A stretch of 44,590 nt of DNA from an uncultured Ruminococcus sp. Lineage in GTDB: Bacteria; Bacillota; Clostridia; Oscillospirales; Ruminococcaceae. How positions within the stretch are numbered: the stretch's first letter is position 1; each line of letters begins with the position of its first letter. A model generated the notes under the pieces. That model saw only the letters and a list, made by a program, of their open reading frames with translations, searched no databases and was not told where the DNA came from. Location of the stretch: contig UQEM01000004.1 of the NCBI GenBank assembly GCA_900540005.1, positions 1 to 44,590 of the forward strand. Direction: 5' to 3'. Below are positions 34,868-44,232 of this stretch, piece by piece. Made by a program: the position numbers and the translations under genes.

Positions 34868-35774
34868 ATATAGCAGCTCCTTCCAGAGTTTCGAGATTTT
34901 CTATGCTGTAAGCGGAAACGTCCTTGAGAGTCTTTTTAACGAGACCCGTAAGAGTTCTGCCGGGGCCGAATTCCGCAAAGCGGTCTGCGCCTGCGTTCCT
35001 CATTGCTTCAAGTTCGGAGGTGAAGCGAACGGGCGAGACGATGTGCTTGGCGAGCAGAGCCGGCATATCCGAGAAATCATTAAGCTCGCCGCCTGTTACG
35101 TTCGAGTAGTACTTTACCTGCGGCGCTTTGAAGGTTATCGCCTTTGCAGCCTCGTAGAACTTGTCCGCAGCGGTCTGCATGAGCTTTGAATGGAATGCTC
35201 CTGCAACGTTGAGGGGGATAACTCTTGCCTTCATGTCGGCGAAAACCGCGCTTACCTCAGCGATCCCCTCGGGAGTTCCTGCGATAACGGTCTGCTGGGG
35301 TGAGTTGAAGTTAACAGCCGCAGCGTATTCCTTGGCGTTGCTGCATACCTCCTCAACTGTGGAGGGATCAATTTTCATGATAGCAGCCATTGCGCCCTTC
35401 TGTGCTCTTGCAGCCTCGTCCATAGCCTCGGAACGTGCCTTTATGAGACGAAATGCGTCCTCAAGCGTTATCATGCCCGAAGTTGCCATAGCTGCATATT
35501 CGCCGAGAGAGTGACCTGCAACGCCCTCGGTAGTGTAACCGCGGTTAACAGCGGCGTTGAAGCACATGAGCGAAACAGCCATGATAGCGGGCTGCGCGTT
35601 TATTGTGCGCGAAAGCTCCTCGGGAGCGCTGTCAAAGCAGATGCTTTTGAGGTCTCTGCCGAGAACCGCCGAGCCTGTTTCGAGGATATTCATAAGCTCT
35701 GGAGAGCTTTCGGCGATATCCCTGCCCATGCCGGGATACTGCGAACCCTGTCCTGAAAATAGTGAAATTGTCAT
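34860..35774 (-). CDS. fabD: Malonyl-CoA:ACP transacylase
   Basis: 304-residue enzyme that moves malonyl from CoA to acyl carrier protein. FSGQGSQYPGMG at the N-terminus, the nucleophile GHSLGE (Ser89), an AFHSKLM block with the catalytic His and a C-terminal EFGPGRTLTGL. Normal length. AAAGGAAG precedes the ATG. It is transcribed away from the fab/acc operon, sharing the intergenic region with fabH, and overlaps aroE by eight bases. Confidence 0.95.
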   Translation of the reverse strand: MTISLFSGQGSQYPGMGRDIAESSPELMNILETGSAVLGRDLKSICFDSAPEELSRTINAQPAIMAVSLMCFNAAVNRGYTTEGVAGHSLGEYAAMATSGMITLEDAFRLIKARSEAMDEAARAQKGAMAAIMKIDPSTVEEVCSNAKEYAAAVNFNSPQQTVIAGTPEGIAEVSAVFADMKARVIPLNVAGAFHSKLMQTAADKFYEAAKAITFKAPQVKYYSNVTGGELNDFSDMPALLAKHIVSPVRFTSELEAMRNAGADRFAEFGPGRTLTGLVKKTLKDVSAYSIENLETLEGAAIYE

Positions 35775-35937
35775 AATGTGTAACTTCCTTTCTGTATGTT
35801 ATAGACAAACATTTGGTGAAAACTGCTGAATTTTAACTTGACATTTTGTGGGAATAGACGATATTTTGTTTTTGTTTCATCAAAGTCCCGAAATATCATT
35901 GCAAAAATATCAAAAATGAATTACAATATATTATAAC

Positions 35938-35951
35938 TGGTATAATATACC
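35938..35951 (+). promoter_or_regulatory. Extended -10 promoter in a palindrome upstream of fabH
   Basis: TGGTATAAT (35938-35946) is an extended -10 element within the palindrome GGTATAATATACC (35939-35951). A second candidate, TTGCAA-17-TACAAT, lies at 35899-35927. The rest of 35775-36026 is AT-rich; no known lipid-regulator site was recognised. Confidence 0.5.
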
Positions 35952-36026
35952 CGTATTAATACTATAACATATATTTTTGGTTTTTACAACCTTTTTATAA
36001 TAATTAATCTTTCTAAGGAGTTATAC

Positions 36027-37013
36027 ATGGGAATCAATATTCTTGGACTCGGCAGCTATGTGCCCGAGCAGAAGCTTACAAACGATGATTTCACCAGATT
36101 CGTTGAGACGAATGACGAGTGGATCCGAACAAGAACAGGTATCAGGGAACGCCGTATGGCAGGCTGGGAGCCTACATGGTATATGGGACTTCAGGCTGCA
36201 AAGCAGGCTGTAGAAAAGTCCGGCATAAACCCCGAAGATATTGGTCTCGTTATTGATTGCTCCGTTACTCCCGACTTCCTTACACCGAGTATGTCAAGCG
36301 TTATCCAGGACAGGATCGGCGCGGTGAACGCTGCTGCATTCGACCTCAACGCTGCCTGCTCGGGATTTGTTTATGCTCTTGATACGGCAGAGCGCTTTCT
36401 GAGGACAGATGACAACCTCAAGTATGTTCTTGTTGTTGCAAACGAGGCTCTTTCACGCTTTGTTGACTTCAACGACAGAACGACCTGCATTCTTTTCGGC
36501 GACGGTGCTGCTGCCGCTGTTCTGGAGAGAAGCGACAAGCTCTTTTCATCGCACATTGCCTCTGACGGAAGCGGTGCAGGCTATCTCTGCGCGCGTTCGC
36601 TCAATGTTGCGCCCGAGATCAGGGAGGAGAGCGGCTTTGAGGACGAATTCCCGGATATGCCGCTCCATAAGCTTTATCAGAACGGCAAGGAAGTCTATAA
36701 GTTCGCGACACAGGCTCTGCCGAAGTCGTTTGAGCTTGCTGCCGCAAAGGTCGGTGTGACCAAGGACGACATCGACTGGTTCGTGCCGCATCAGGCAAAT
36801 GCACGCATTATAGAAACTGCCGCTAAAAAGCTCGGAGTCTCAATGGATAAGTTCATTGTTACCCTCGACCATTACGGCAATACTTCAAGCGCATCTATTC
36901 CGCTCGCACTCAACGAGGCTGTTGCTGACGGAAGAATAAAGCGCGGACAGAAAATAGCACTCATCGGTTTCGGCGCAGGCCTTACCTACGGCGGAATAGT
37001 GCTCGAATATTAA
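36027..37013 (+). CDS. fabH: 3-oxoacyl-ACP synthase III
   Basis: 328-residue condensing enzyme that starts fatty-acid chains by joining acyl-CoA to malonyl-ACP. The triad is Cys111 in DLNAACSGF, His in VPHQAN and Asn in YGNTSSASIP; NDEWIRTRTGI is a family mark. AAGGAG lies six bases before the ATG. First gene of the plus-strand fatty-acid operon and divergent from fabD. Confidence 0.96.
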   Translation: MGINILGLGSYVPEQKLTNDDFTRFVETNDEWIRTRTGIRERRMAGWEPTWYMGLQAAKQAVEKSGINPEDIGLVIDCSVTPDFLTPSMSSVIQDRIGAVNAAAFDLNAACSGFVYALDTAERFLRTDDNLKYVLVVANEALSRFVDFNDRTTCILFGDGAAAAVLERSDKLFSSHIASDGSGAGYLCARSLNVAPEIREESGFEDEFPDMPLHKLYQNGKEVYKFATQALPKSFELAAAKVGVTKDDIDWFVPHQANARIIETAAKKLGVSMDKFIVTLDHYGNTSSASIPLALNEAVADGRIKRGQKIALIGFGAGLTYGGIVLEY

Positions 37014-37103
37014 AACTTGTTCTCATAGGATTTGCAATATCTTATGAAAACAAGTTCTCGATCAACGTGAATAAGGAACCGTATCCCTTGTGGATACAGG
37101 TTC
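37014..37103 (+). other. Two hairpins in the fabH-fabK intergenic region
   Basis: Hairpin A: AACTTGTT (37014-37021) with AACAAGTT (37049-37056) and TCATA (37023-37027) with TATGA (37043-37047), one mismatch between. Hairpin B: GAACC-TATCC (37076-37086) with GGATA-GGTTC (37092-37103). No T-run follows either one, so they may affect mRNA stability or relative expression rather than end transcription. Confidence 0.6.
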
Positions 37104-37127
37104 TGAAATTTAAGGGAGAATAACAAT

Positions 37128-38057
37128 ATGAAAACAAGAATAACCGAACTTTTAGGCTGCGAATATCCGCTCATTCAGGGCGGTATGGCGTGGATCGCAG
37201 AGCACACTCTCGCTTCCGCGGTATCAAATGCAGGCGGCGTGGGCCTTATTGCAGGAGGAAGCGCTCCTATTGACTATTTACGCGACCAGATAAGAACGTG
37301 CAAGACTGAGACTGACAAGCCCTTCGGAGTAAACATCATGCTCATGTCGCCGAATGCGGACGATCTTGCTCAGCTCGTAATAGACGAGGACGTTAAGATA
37401 GTCACCACAGGCGCAGGCAATCCCGGTAAATACATGGCGGCGTGGAAGCAGGCAGGCATCAAGGTGATACCCGTTGTAGCGACTGTTGCACTTGCAAAGA
37501 GAATGGAAAAGGCAGGCGCTGACGCAGTTGTTGCCGAGGGTACGGAATCAGGCGGACACATTGGCGAAAACACAACAATGTGCCTCGTTCCGCAGGTCGT
37601 TGACGCTGTTGAGATACCGGTCATTGCAGCAGGCGGAATTGCTGACGGCAGAGGAGTTGCGGCTTCATTCATGCTCGGAGCAGAGGGCGTTCAGATAGGT
37701 ACGCGTTTCCTTGCTTCCGAGGAGTGCCAGATCAACCCGACTTTTAAGGAGCTTGTGTTAAAGGCTAAGGATACGGACAATGTTGTTACGGGAAGGACTA
37801 CAGGTCATCCGTGCAGAAACATCAAGACAAAGTTCTCCAAAATGCTCGCAAAGGGCGAGAATGACGGTACACTCACTCCCGAAAAGTTCGAGGAAATAAC
37901 CCTCGGCTCGCTCAGAAAAGCGGTTCAGGACGGCAACGTTGAGGAAGGCTCGTTCCTCTGCGGACTTATCGCAGGAATGATAAACGAGGTCAAGCCGTGC
38001 AGCGAGATCGTAAAGGAGATAATGGAGCAGGCTGAAAAGCTCCTCAAAATACAATAA
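37128..38057 (+). CDS. fabK: Enoyl-ACP reductase II (FMN-dependent)
   Basis: 309-residue FMN flavoprotein that reduces the enoyl-ACP double bond, the last step of each elongation cycle. NMO-like barrel: YPLIQGGMAWIA, GGVGLIAGG, GTESGGHIGE with the catalytic His, AAGGIADGRG and GVQIGTRF. It replaces FabI; species with FabK are normally insensitive to triclosan, a known family property. 114 bases after fabH. Confidence 0.95.
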   Translation: MKTRITELLGCEYPLIQGGMAWIAEHTLASAVSNAGGVGLIAGGSAPIDYLRDQIRTCKTETDKPFGVNIMLMSPNADDLAQLVIDEDVKIVTTGAGNPGKYMAAWKQAGIKVIPVVATVALAKRMEKAGADAVVAEGTESGGHIGENTTMCLVPQVVDAVEIPVIAAGGIADGRGVAASFMLGAEGVQIGTRFLASEECQINPTFKELVLKAKDTDNVVTGRTTGHPCRNIKTKFSKMLAKGENDGTLTPEKFEEITLGSLRKAVQDGNVEEGSFLCGLIAGMINEVKPCSEIVKEIMEQAEKLLKIQ

Positions 38058-38099
38058 ATAACGAACGTTTCATATACAAATATATCGGAGGTAACAGAT

Positions 38100-38840
38100 A
38101 TGGCAACAGCAATCATTACAGGAGCATCACAGGGGATCGGTGCCTGCATCGCAAAGCGCCTTGCAAAGGACGGCTTTGATGTGGTCATCAACCACTATCC
38201 GAGCGACAGCGACAAGGAAAAGGCACTCGCAGTTGCAGAGGAATGCCGCGCTTTCGGCATTAAGGCAGAGTGCTATGCGGCAGATGTTTCCAAGTTTGAC
38301 GAGTGTGCAGATATGGTAAAGCAGGTAAAGGCTGATTTCGGCAGCATTGACGCTCTTGTAAACAATGCGGGTATCACCAGAGACAAACTCCTTGCAAGAA
38401 TGGGTGAGGACGACTATGACGCAGTGATCGCTGTAAACCAGAAGAGCGTTTACAATATGACCAAGCACGTTTGCTCCATTATGATGAAGCAGAGATCAGG
38501 CAGAATAGTTAACGTTGCCTCTGTCGCAGGTCTTTACGGAAATCCGGGACAGATGAACTACTCCGCTTCAAAGGCTGCAATAATCGGCATGACAAAGACA
38601 ACGGCAAAGGAGTTCGGTTCAAGAAACATCACCTGCAACGCTGTTGCGCCCGGACTTATCAGAACTCCCATGACAGATGTCCTTTCAGACGAGCTGAAAG
38701 CTAAGATGATAGAGGCTGTTGCTCTCAGACGCTACGGAGAGCCGGAGGAGATCGCTTCCGTTGTTTCGTTCCTTGTTTCCGATGACGCATCTTACGTTTC
38801 GGGACAGGTAATAGAGATCTCAGGCTGTCTTTCAATGTAA
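38100..38840 (+). CDS. fabG: 3-oxoacyl-ACP reductase
   Basis: 246-residue short-chain dehydrogenase using NADPH to reduce 3-ketoacyl-ACP. Cofactor loop TGASQGIG, NNAG in the fourth strand, a Ser (VASVAG) and the YSASK catalytic pair, with the C-terminal YVSGQVIEISGC. A GGAGGT site precedes the ATG. Third gene of the operon. Confidence 0.95.
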   Translation: MATAIITGASQGIGACIAKRLAKDGFDVVINHYPSDSDKEKALAVAEECRAFGIKAECYAADVSKFDECADMVKQVKADFGSIDALVNNAGITRDKLLARMGEDDYDAVIAVNQKSVYNMTKHVCSIMMKQRSGRIVNVASVAGLYGNPGQMNYSASKAAIIGMTKTTAKEFGSRNITCNAVAPGLIRTPMTDVLSDELKAKMIEAVALRRYGEPEEIASVVSFLVSDDASYVSGQVIEISGCLSM

Positions 38841-38877
38841 CAGACCGCATAAATATAAAAACTGAAAGGGTAAATTT

Positions 38878-40134
38878 ATGAGCAGAAGAGTTGTAATCAC
38901 AGGCATGGGTGCCGTTACCCCCCTCGGTACAGGCGTTGAAAAGTTCTGGGAGGGCATAAAGGAAAACAAGATCGGCTATTCATTCATTGATAAATTTGAT
39001 ACTGAGCGTATCGGCGTGAAGATCGCAGGAATCGTCCGCGATTTTGACGAGGCGTCCTACTATGAAGTTCCGGGGTGCTTTGACAAGAAAGAGTCGCGCC
39101 GCATGGATGTTTTCACAAAGTATGCCGTTGCCGCAGCGCATGAGGCTCTTGTGGACGCGGGTTCGGATTTCTCGGACATTGACGCGTACAGAAAGGGCGT
39201 TATTGTAGGCTCGGGTATCGGCGGCGTTGACCTCACGCTTTCCGAGCACTGCAAGTACCTCGAAAAAGGCCCGAGCAGGATCTCGGCTTTTTATATCCCG
39301 ATGATGATATCCAATATGGCTGCGGGTACTATCTCCATGAAAACAGGTTTCCGCGGCGATAACTTCGACATCACCACAGCCTGCGCTTCCTCTACACATT
39401 CTATCGGCGAGGCTTTCCGCAAGATAAAGGACGGCTATCTCGATGTTGCAGTTGCAGGCGGAACCGAGAGCACGAGCGTGGAGTTTACTTACGGCGGTTT
39501 TGCCAATATGAAGGCTCTTACCAAGTGCGATGACCTTCAGAAGGCTTCTATCCCGTTTGACAAGGAGAGAAGCGGATTCGTCCTCGGCGAGGGAAGCGGT
39601 ATCCTCGTTCTTGAGGAATACGAACACGCCAAGGCTCGCGGAGCTAAGATATACGCTGAGATCGCAGGCTACGGCGCTACCTGCGACGGCTACCACATGA
39701 CTTCACCAATGCCTTCGGGCGAGGCAGCAGGCAAGGGAATGGCTCTTGCTGTTGAGGAAGCAGGACTCAGACCCGAGGACATCGACTATATCAATGCTCA
39801 CGGTACATCCACAGGTCTCAACGACAAGTACGAAACTGCCGCTATAAAGCTTGCTCTCGGTGAACACGCTTACAAGGTAAAGATAAACTCCACCAAGTCC
39901 ATGATAGGACACCTCCTCGGCGCAGCAGGAGCTGTTGAGGCTATCGTCTGTGCAAAGTCCATTCAGGAGGGATTGATACACGCGACAGTCGGCTATAAGA
40001 CGCCCGATGAGGAGTGCGACCTCGATTACTGCGGCAGCGGAAACGTTGAGCAGACCGTAAACGCCGCACTTTCAAATTCGCTCGGATTCGGCGGACACAA
40101 CGCTACCCTCTGTTTTAAAAGAGTTACAGACTAA
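38878..40134 (+). CDS. fabF: 3-oxoacyl-ACP synthase II
   Basis: 418-residue elongating condensing enzyme. Cys169 in TTACASST, His in AHGTST and His in SMIGHLLGAAG make the KAS II triad; GFGGHN ends the chain. Normal length. It elongates chains with malonyl-ACP; FabF of this group also affects chain-length and temperature response. Twelve bases separate it from accB. Confidence 0.96.
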   Translation: MSRRVVITGMGAVTPLGTGVEKFWEGIKENKIGYSFIDKFDTERIGVKIAGIVRDFDEASYYEVPGCFDKKESRRMDVFTKYAVAAAHEALVDAGSDFSDIDAYRKGVIVGSGIGGVDLTLSEHCKYLEKGPSRISAFYIPMMISNMAAGTISMKTGFRGDNFDITTACASSTHSIGEAFRKIKDGYLDVAVAGGTESTSVEFTYGGFANMKALTKCDDLQKASIPFDKERSGFVLGEGSGILVLEEYEHAKARGAKIYAEIAGYGATCDGYHMTSPMPSGEAAGKGMALAVEEAGLRPEDIDYINAHGTSTGLNDKYETAAIKLALGEHAYKVKINSTKSMIGHLLGAAGAVEAIVCAKSIQEGLIHATVGYKTPDEECDLDYCGSGNVEQTVNAALSNSLGFGGHNATLCFKRVTD

Positions 40135-40146
40135 GGAGGATTTGAG

Positions 40147-40614
40147 ATGAGTGAGATTTTTGGCATGGTGGAAATTGAAACAATAGAAAAGCTTGCCGAT
40201 ATCGTAAACAGCAAGGAACTTTCCGAGATAACTATCGTTGACGGCGGTAAGACCATAACGGTAAAGGGCAAAAAATGCCCTCCGCCTCCGACGATGATCA
40301 TGCCCTCTGCGGGAGCGCCTGCCGCTGCACCTTCACCTGCACAGGAGGCTGCACCTGCAAAGACGGCTGAAAAAATAGAGGGCAGCATTGTAAAATCGCC
40401 TATCGTAGGCACATTCTATGCATCGCCTTCGCCCGATAAGCCGCCTTTTGTAAAGGTCGGCGATACCGTCAAGAAGGGCGACGTTATAATGATCATTGAG
40501 TCGATGAAGCTCATGAACGAGGTTCAGTCCGACTTTGACGGAGTTGTAGAGAAAATTCTCGTTTCTGACGGTCAGGCAGTAGAGTACGATCAGCCTGTCA
40601 TGATAATCAAGTGA
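40147..40614 (+). CDS. accB: Biotin carboxyl carrier protein of acetyl-CoA carboxylase
   Basis: 155-residue carrier. An N-terminal helical domain, a Pro/Ala-rich hinge (about 45-75), then the biotinyl domain with ESMKLMNE; Lys121 is the biotin site. It shuttles carboxybiotin from AccC to AccA-AccD. AAGGAGG overlaps the end of fabF. fabZ follows, a common order in Clostridia. Confidence 0.95.
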   Translation: MSEIFGMVEIETIEKLADIVNSKELSEITIVDGGKTITVKGKKCPPPPTMIMPSAGAPAAAPSPAQEAAPAKTAEKIEGSIVKSPIVGTFYASPSPDKPPFVKVGDTVKKGDVIMIIESMKLMNEVQSDFDGVVEKILVSDGQAVEYDQPVMIIK

Positions 40615-40684
40615 CAGGAGCCTGCTGCAAAGTCAGAATTATTACTGCTGCAATGTATTACTGAAATTCACGGAGGACAACTAA

Positions 40685-41137
40685 ATGGCAGATATACTTA
40701 TGAATAAAGAGCAGATCATGGAGATCATTCCTCACCGCGATCCGTTCCTGCTTATCGATGAGATAGTCGATATGGAGGTCGGTGTAAAGGTTCACGCAAG
40801 AAAGTATATAAAGGAGGAGGACTTCTGGTTCAAGGGTCACTTTCCGGGATATCCTGTAACTCCGGGCGTTCTCATGATAGAGATGCTCGCTCAGGCAGGA
40901 GCTGTTTGTATGCTTTCAAGGTCTGAATTCAAGGGCAAGTTAGGTCTGTTCGGAGGTATTGACAAGGCTAAGTTCCGCAGACAGGTGGTTCCCGGCGATG
41001 TTCTCGACCTTGAAGTTGAGATGATCCGTCAGAGAGGCCCTATCGGAACAGGCAAGGCTCTTGCATCTGTAGGCGGCGAAAAGGCTGTTTCGTGCGAGAT
41101 AACCTTTATTGTGACCGACGCCGAAAAGTCCGAATAA
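40685..41137 (+). CDS. fabZ: 3-hydroxyacyl-ACP dehydratase
   Basis: 150-residue hot-dog fold enzyme that dehydrates 3-hydroxyacyl-ACP. The catalytic His52 and Glu66 sit in GHFPGYPVTPGVLMIE, after IPHRDPFLLID. Normal length. CGGAGG precedes the ATG. No FabA or other isomerase is seen, so how unsaturated chains are made cannot be told here. Confidence 0.95.
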   Translation: MADILMNKEQIMEIIPHRDPFLLIDEIVDMEVGVKVHARKYIKEEDFWFKGHFPGYPVTPGVLMIEMLAQAGAVCMLSRSEFKGKLGLFGGIDKAKFRRQVVPGDVLDLEVEMIRQRGPIGTGKALASVGGEKAVSCEITFIVTDAEKSE

Positions 41138-41160
41138 TCCTTTTAAGGAGATAAACATAA

Positions 41161-42531
41161 ATGTTCAAGAAAGTTCTGATAGCCAACAGAGGCGAGATCG
41201 CAGTCAGGATAATCAGAGCCTGCCGCGAGATCGGCATACGCGCAGTTGCCGTTTACTCCACAGCGGACAGAAACTCGCTCCATGCCCAGATAGCGGACGA
41301 GGCGATCTGTATCGGCCCTGCTGCCACCAAGGACAGCTATCTTAATATGAATGCGATAATTCAGGCGGCGCTGAATGTGGGTGCGGACGCTATCCACCCC
41401 GGATTCGGCTTCCTTTCCGAAAACGCGGTTTTTGCAAGACGCTGTGAGGAAAACGGAATAACCTTCATCGGCCCGTCATACAAATCAATAGAAATGCTCG
41501 GCGACAAGGCGGCGGCTAAGGAGACTATGGCAGCCGCAGGCGTTCCCGTTATCCCCGGTTCAAAGGGCGCTGTCTCATCGCTTGAGGAGGCTAAGGAAGT
41601 AGCCGCAAAGGCAGGCTATCCCGTACTGGTAAAGGCTTCGGCAGGCGGCGGCGGACGCGGGATAAGGCGTGCCGATTCGCCCGAGGAGCTTGAATCCCAG
41701 ATGATAATCGCACAGCAGGAGGCAAAGAACTTCTTCGGTGACGACTCAGTCTACATCGAAAAGCTTCTCATAAATCCTCATCATGTCGAGATACAGATAA
41801 TGGCCGACAAACACGGCAACTATATCCACCTTTGCGAGCGCGACTGCTCCATGCAGAGACGCAATCAGAAGGTGCTTGAGGAGTGCCCGAGTCCTATCGT
41901 CAGCCCCGAGCTGCGCAAAAAAATGGGCAATGCGGCTGTTACTGCCGCAAAGCAGAGCGGCTACTACAACGCAGGAACTATCGAGTTTCTCGTTGACGAA
42001 AACCGCGATTTCTACTTCATGGAAATGAATACGCGTATTCAGGTCGAGCACCCCATAACCGAGGAGGTCACGGGATTTGACCTTGTAAAGGCGCAGATAG
42101 AAATTGCTGCGGGACTTCCGCTCAATGTTTCGCAGGAGGATATCACACTCCGCGGCCATGCGATAGAATGCCGTATCAATGCGGAAAATCCCGACCTCGG
42201 ATTCCGTCCGTCTCCGGGAACGATCACCGCTCTGTATATGCCGGGCGGCCCCGGAATAAGAATCGACGGCGCGGTTTATCAGGGTTACACGATAACACCG
42301 TACTACGACTCAATGATAAGCAAGCTCATTGCTCACGGCTCGACCCGAGAGGACGCTATTAATAAAATGAAGTGGGCGCTTGCGGAGTTCATTGTTGAGG
42401 GCGTTGACACCAATATCGACTTCCAGCTTGAGATCCTCAGACAGCCTGAGTTCAGGAGCGGCAATTACGATAACGGTTTCCTCAACAGATACATGGAGAA
42501 AAGAAACGATAAAACGACCGCAAAAAGGTGA
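41161..42531 (+). CDS. accC: Biotin carboxylase subunit of acetyl-CoA carboxylase
   Basis: 456-residue ATP-grasp enzyme that carboxylates biotin on AccB. VLIANRGEIAVRIIRA at the N-terminus, glycine loop KASAGGGGRGIRR, and EMNTRIQVEHPITEEVTG with the active-site Glu and Arg. AAGGAG precedes the ATG. It is shorter than pyruvate carboxylase and has no carrier domain, so AccC is the right call. Confidence 0.96.
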   Translation: MFKKVLIANRGEIAVRIIRACREIGIRAVAVYSTADRNSLHAQIADEAICIGPAATKDSYLNMNAIIQAALNVGADAIHPGFGFLSENAVFARRCEENGITFIGPSYKSIEMLGDKAAAKETMAAAGVPVIPGSKGAVSSLEEAKEVAAKAGYPVLVKASAGGGGRGIRRADSPEELESQMIIAQQEAKNFFGDDSVYIEKLLINPHHVEIQIMADKHGNYIHLCERDCSMQRRNQKVLEECPSPIVSPELRKKMGNAAVTAAKQSGYYNAGTIEFLVDENRDFYFMEMNTRIQVEHPITEEVTGFDLVKAQIEIAAGLPLNVSQEDITLRGHAIECRINAENPDLGFRPSPGTITALYMPGGPGIRIDGAVYQGYTITPYYDSMISKLIAHGSTREDAINKMKWALAEFIVEGVDTNIDFQLEILRQPEFRSGNYDNGFLNRYMEKRNDKTTAKR

Positions 42532-42536
42532 ATTGA

Positions 42537-43385
42537 ATGTTTGAAGATTTTTTTGACGTTGTAAAAAAACGTTTTAACGGCAGCGATGACGACTATAAGC
42601 CGCCGATGTTCAAGTGCCCGAGATGTCAGGATACCTGTGCGCTTTCAAAGTATGAGGAACTGCACAGGGTTTGTCCGAACTGTAACTATCACGGCAGGCT
42701 TTCTTCGCCTGAGAGACTGCTCATCACCGTTGACAAGGACAGCTTTAAGGAGCTTGATGGCGGTATGGTGAGCGAAAATCCTCTTGATTTCCCCGATTAT
42801 GACGAAAAGCAGGCGGAACTTCGCGAGAGCACGGGTCTGAAGGACGCTGTGATAACCGGTACAGCCACTATAAAAGGCTCGCCGGTCGTTATAGGGATAA
42901 TGGATTCGCGCTACATGATGGGCAGTATGGGAAGCGTTGTGGGTGAAAAAGTCACCCGTGCCTTTGAGTATGCAGGCGAAAATGATCTCCCCGTTGTAAT
43001 GTTCACCGCTTCGGGCGGAGCGCGTATGCAGGAGGGTATCGTCTCGCTCATGCAGATGGCTAAGACTTCGGGCGCGGTAAAGCGCTACAGTGACGGCGGC
43101 GGACTCTACATCGCAGTCATGACCGACCCGACCACGGGCGGAGTTACCGCAAGTTTTGCATCTCTCGGCGATATTATCATTGCCGAACCCAAGGTGCTAA
43201 TCGGCTTTGCGGGCAGGAGAGTTATCGAGGGAACTATCAAGCAGAGACTTCCTGAGGACTTCCAGCTTGCCGAGTTCATGCACGAGCACGGCTTTGTTGA
43301 TATGATAGTTGAACGCAAAAAGATGAGAAGCGTACTTTCACATCTGCTCAAGCTCCACGGCTGGGGCGCAAATAAGGAGGGCTGA
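42537..43385 (+). CDS. accD: Carboxyltransferase beta subunit of acetyl-CoA carboxylase
   Basis: 282-residue subunit with an N-terminal zinc ribbon (Cys27, Cys30, Cys46, Cys49) and a crotonase-like core with FTASGGARMQEG and GRRVIEGTIKQ. With AccA it transfers CO2 from carboxybiotin to acetyl-CoA. It starts five bases after accC. An extra Cys34 lies within the ribbon. Confidence 0.95.
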   Translation: MFEDFFDVVKKRFNGSDDDYKPPMFKCPRCQDTCALSKYEELHRVCPNCNYHGRLSSPERLLITVDKDSFKELDGGMVSENPLDFPDYDEKQAELRESTGLKDAVITGTATIKGSPVVIGIMDSRYMMGSMGSVVGEKVTRAFEYAGENDLPVVMFTASGGARMQEGIVSLMQMAKTSGAVKRYSDGGGLYIAVMTDPTTGGVTASFASLGDIIIAEPKVLIGFAGRRVIEGTIKQRLPEDFQLAEFMHEHGFVDMIVERKKMRSVLSHLLKLHGWGANKEG

Positions 43386-43387
43386 CA

Positions 43388-44194
43388 ATGGACGGCAAGA
43401 AAACTGCATGGGAGCGACTCCAGCTTGTCCACACAAAGGGTCGCCCGACGATAAAGGACTATATTCCGCAGATATTCTCGGAATTCTATGAAATGCACGG
43501 CGACCGTCTTTACGGCGATGATAAAGCTATAATGGGCGGGATCGCGCGCCTTGACGGCAGACCCGTTACCGTGATCGCACAGGTCAAGGGCAGGGACATC
43601 AACGAGAACAAGAGCTGCAATTTTGCAATGCCTCACCCCGAGGGTTACAGAAAGGCTCTTAGACTTGCGAAACAGGCGGAAAAGTTTCACCGTCCGGTAA
43701 TCTGCTTTATTGACACTCCCGGAGCTTTCTGCGGTATTGCCGCAGAGGAGCGCGGACAGGGTGAGGCGATAGCGAAAAATATCGCCGAGTTCATGACTCT
43801 GCGCACTCCTATAATTTCAATAGTTCTCGGTGAGGCAGGAAGCGGCGGAGCATTGGCTCTTGGCGTATGCGATGAGCTTGCGATGCTCGAAAACGCGCAG
43901 TACTCTGTGCTTTCACCGCGCGGATTTGCAAGTATTCTGTGGAAAGATGCCTCTCGCGAGCAGGAAGCGTGTGAAATAATGAAGATCACGGCGGAGGATA
44001 TGGTGCATCTGGGCGTGGCGGAAGCCATAATTGAAGAGCCTCTTGGCGGCGCACATAACGATTTAGACAAAATTTCAGAGAATATTAAAGAATATTTGTC
44101 ACAGAAAATTCCTGAAAAATGCAAAAAAGATATTGACGTTTTGCTTAAAGAACGTTATACTAAATTTAGAAAGATCGGTGCTTTCTCGGAATGA
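43388..44194 (+). CDS. accA: Carboxyltransferase alpha subunit of acetyl-CoA carboxylase
   Basis: 268-residue partner of AccD. FIDTPGAFCGIAAEERGQGEAI and LGEAGSGGALALG are the acyl-CoA pocket marks, followed by LSPRGFASILWKD. Somewhat shorter than the about 315-residue proteobacterial form, as usual in Firmicutes. AAGGAGG overlaps the end of accD, and the start lies two bases after the accD stop. Confidence 0.95.
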   Translation: MDGKKTAWERLQLVHTKGRPTIKDYIPQIFSEFYEMHGDRLYGDDKAIMGGIARLDGRPVTVIAQVKGRDINENKSCNFAMPHPEGYRKALRLAKQAEKFHRPVICFIDTPGAFCGIAAEERGQGEAIAKNIAEFMTLRTPIISIVLGEAGSGGALALGVCDELAMLENAQYSVLSPRGFASILWKDASREQEACEIMKITAEDMVHLGVAEAIIEEPLGGAHNDLDKISENIKEYLSQKIPEKCKKDIDVLLKERYTKFRKIGAFSE

Positions 44195-44232
44195 CCGATT
44201 TCACTCAAATTATTTCAATGGAGGAACAAAAC

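Noticed and set aside
35775..36026. Search for FapR- or FabT-type operators upstream of fabH/fabD
   Set aside because: No sequence close to the known palindromes of those regulators was found; only a short AT palindrome over the -10 box.
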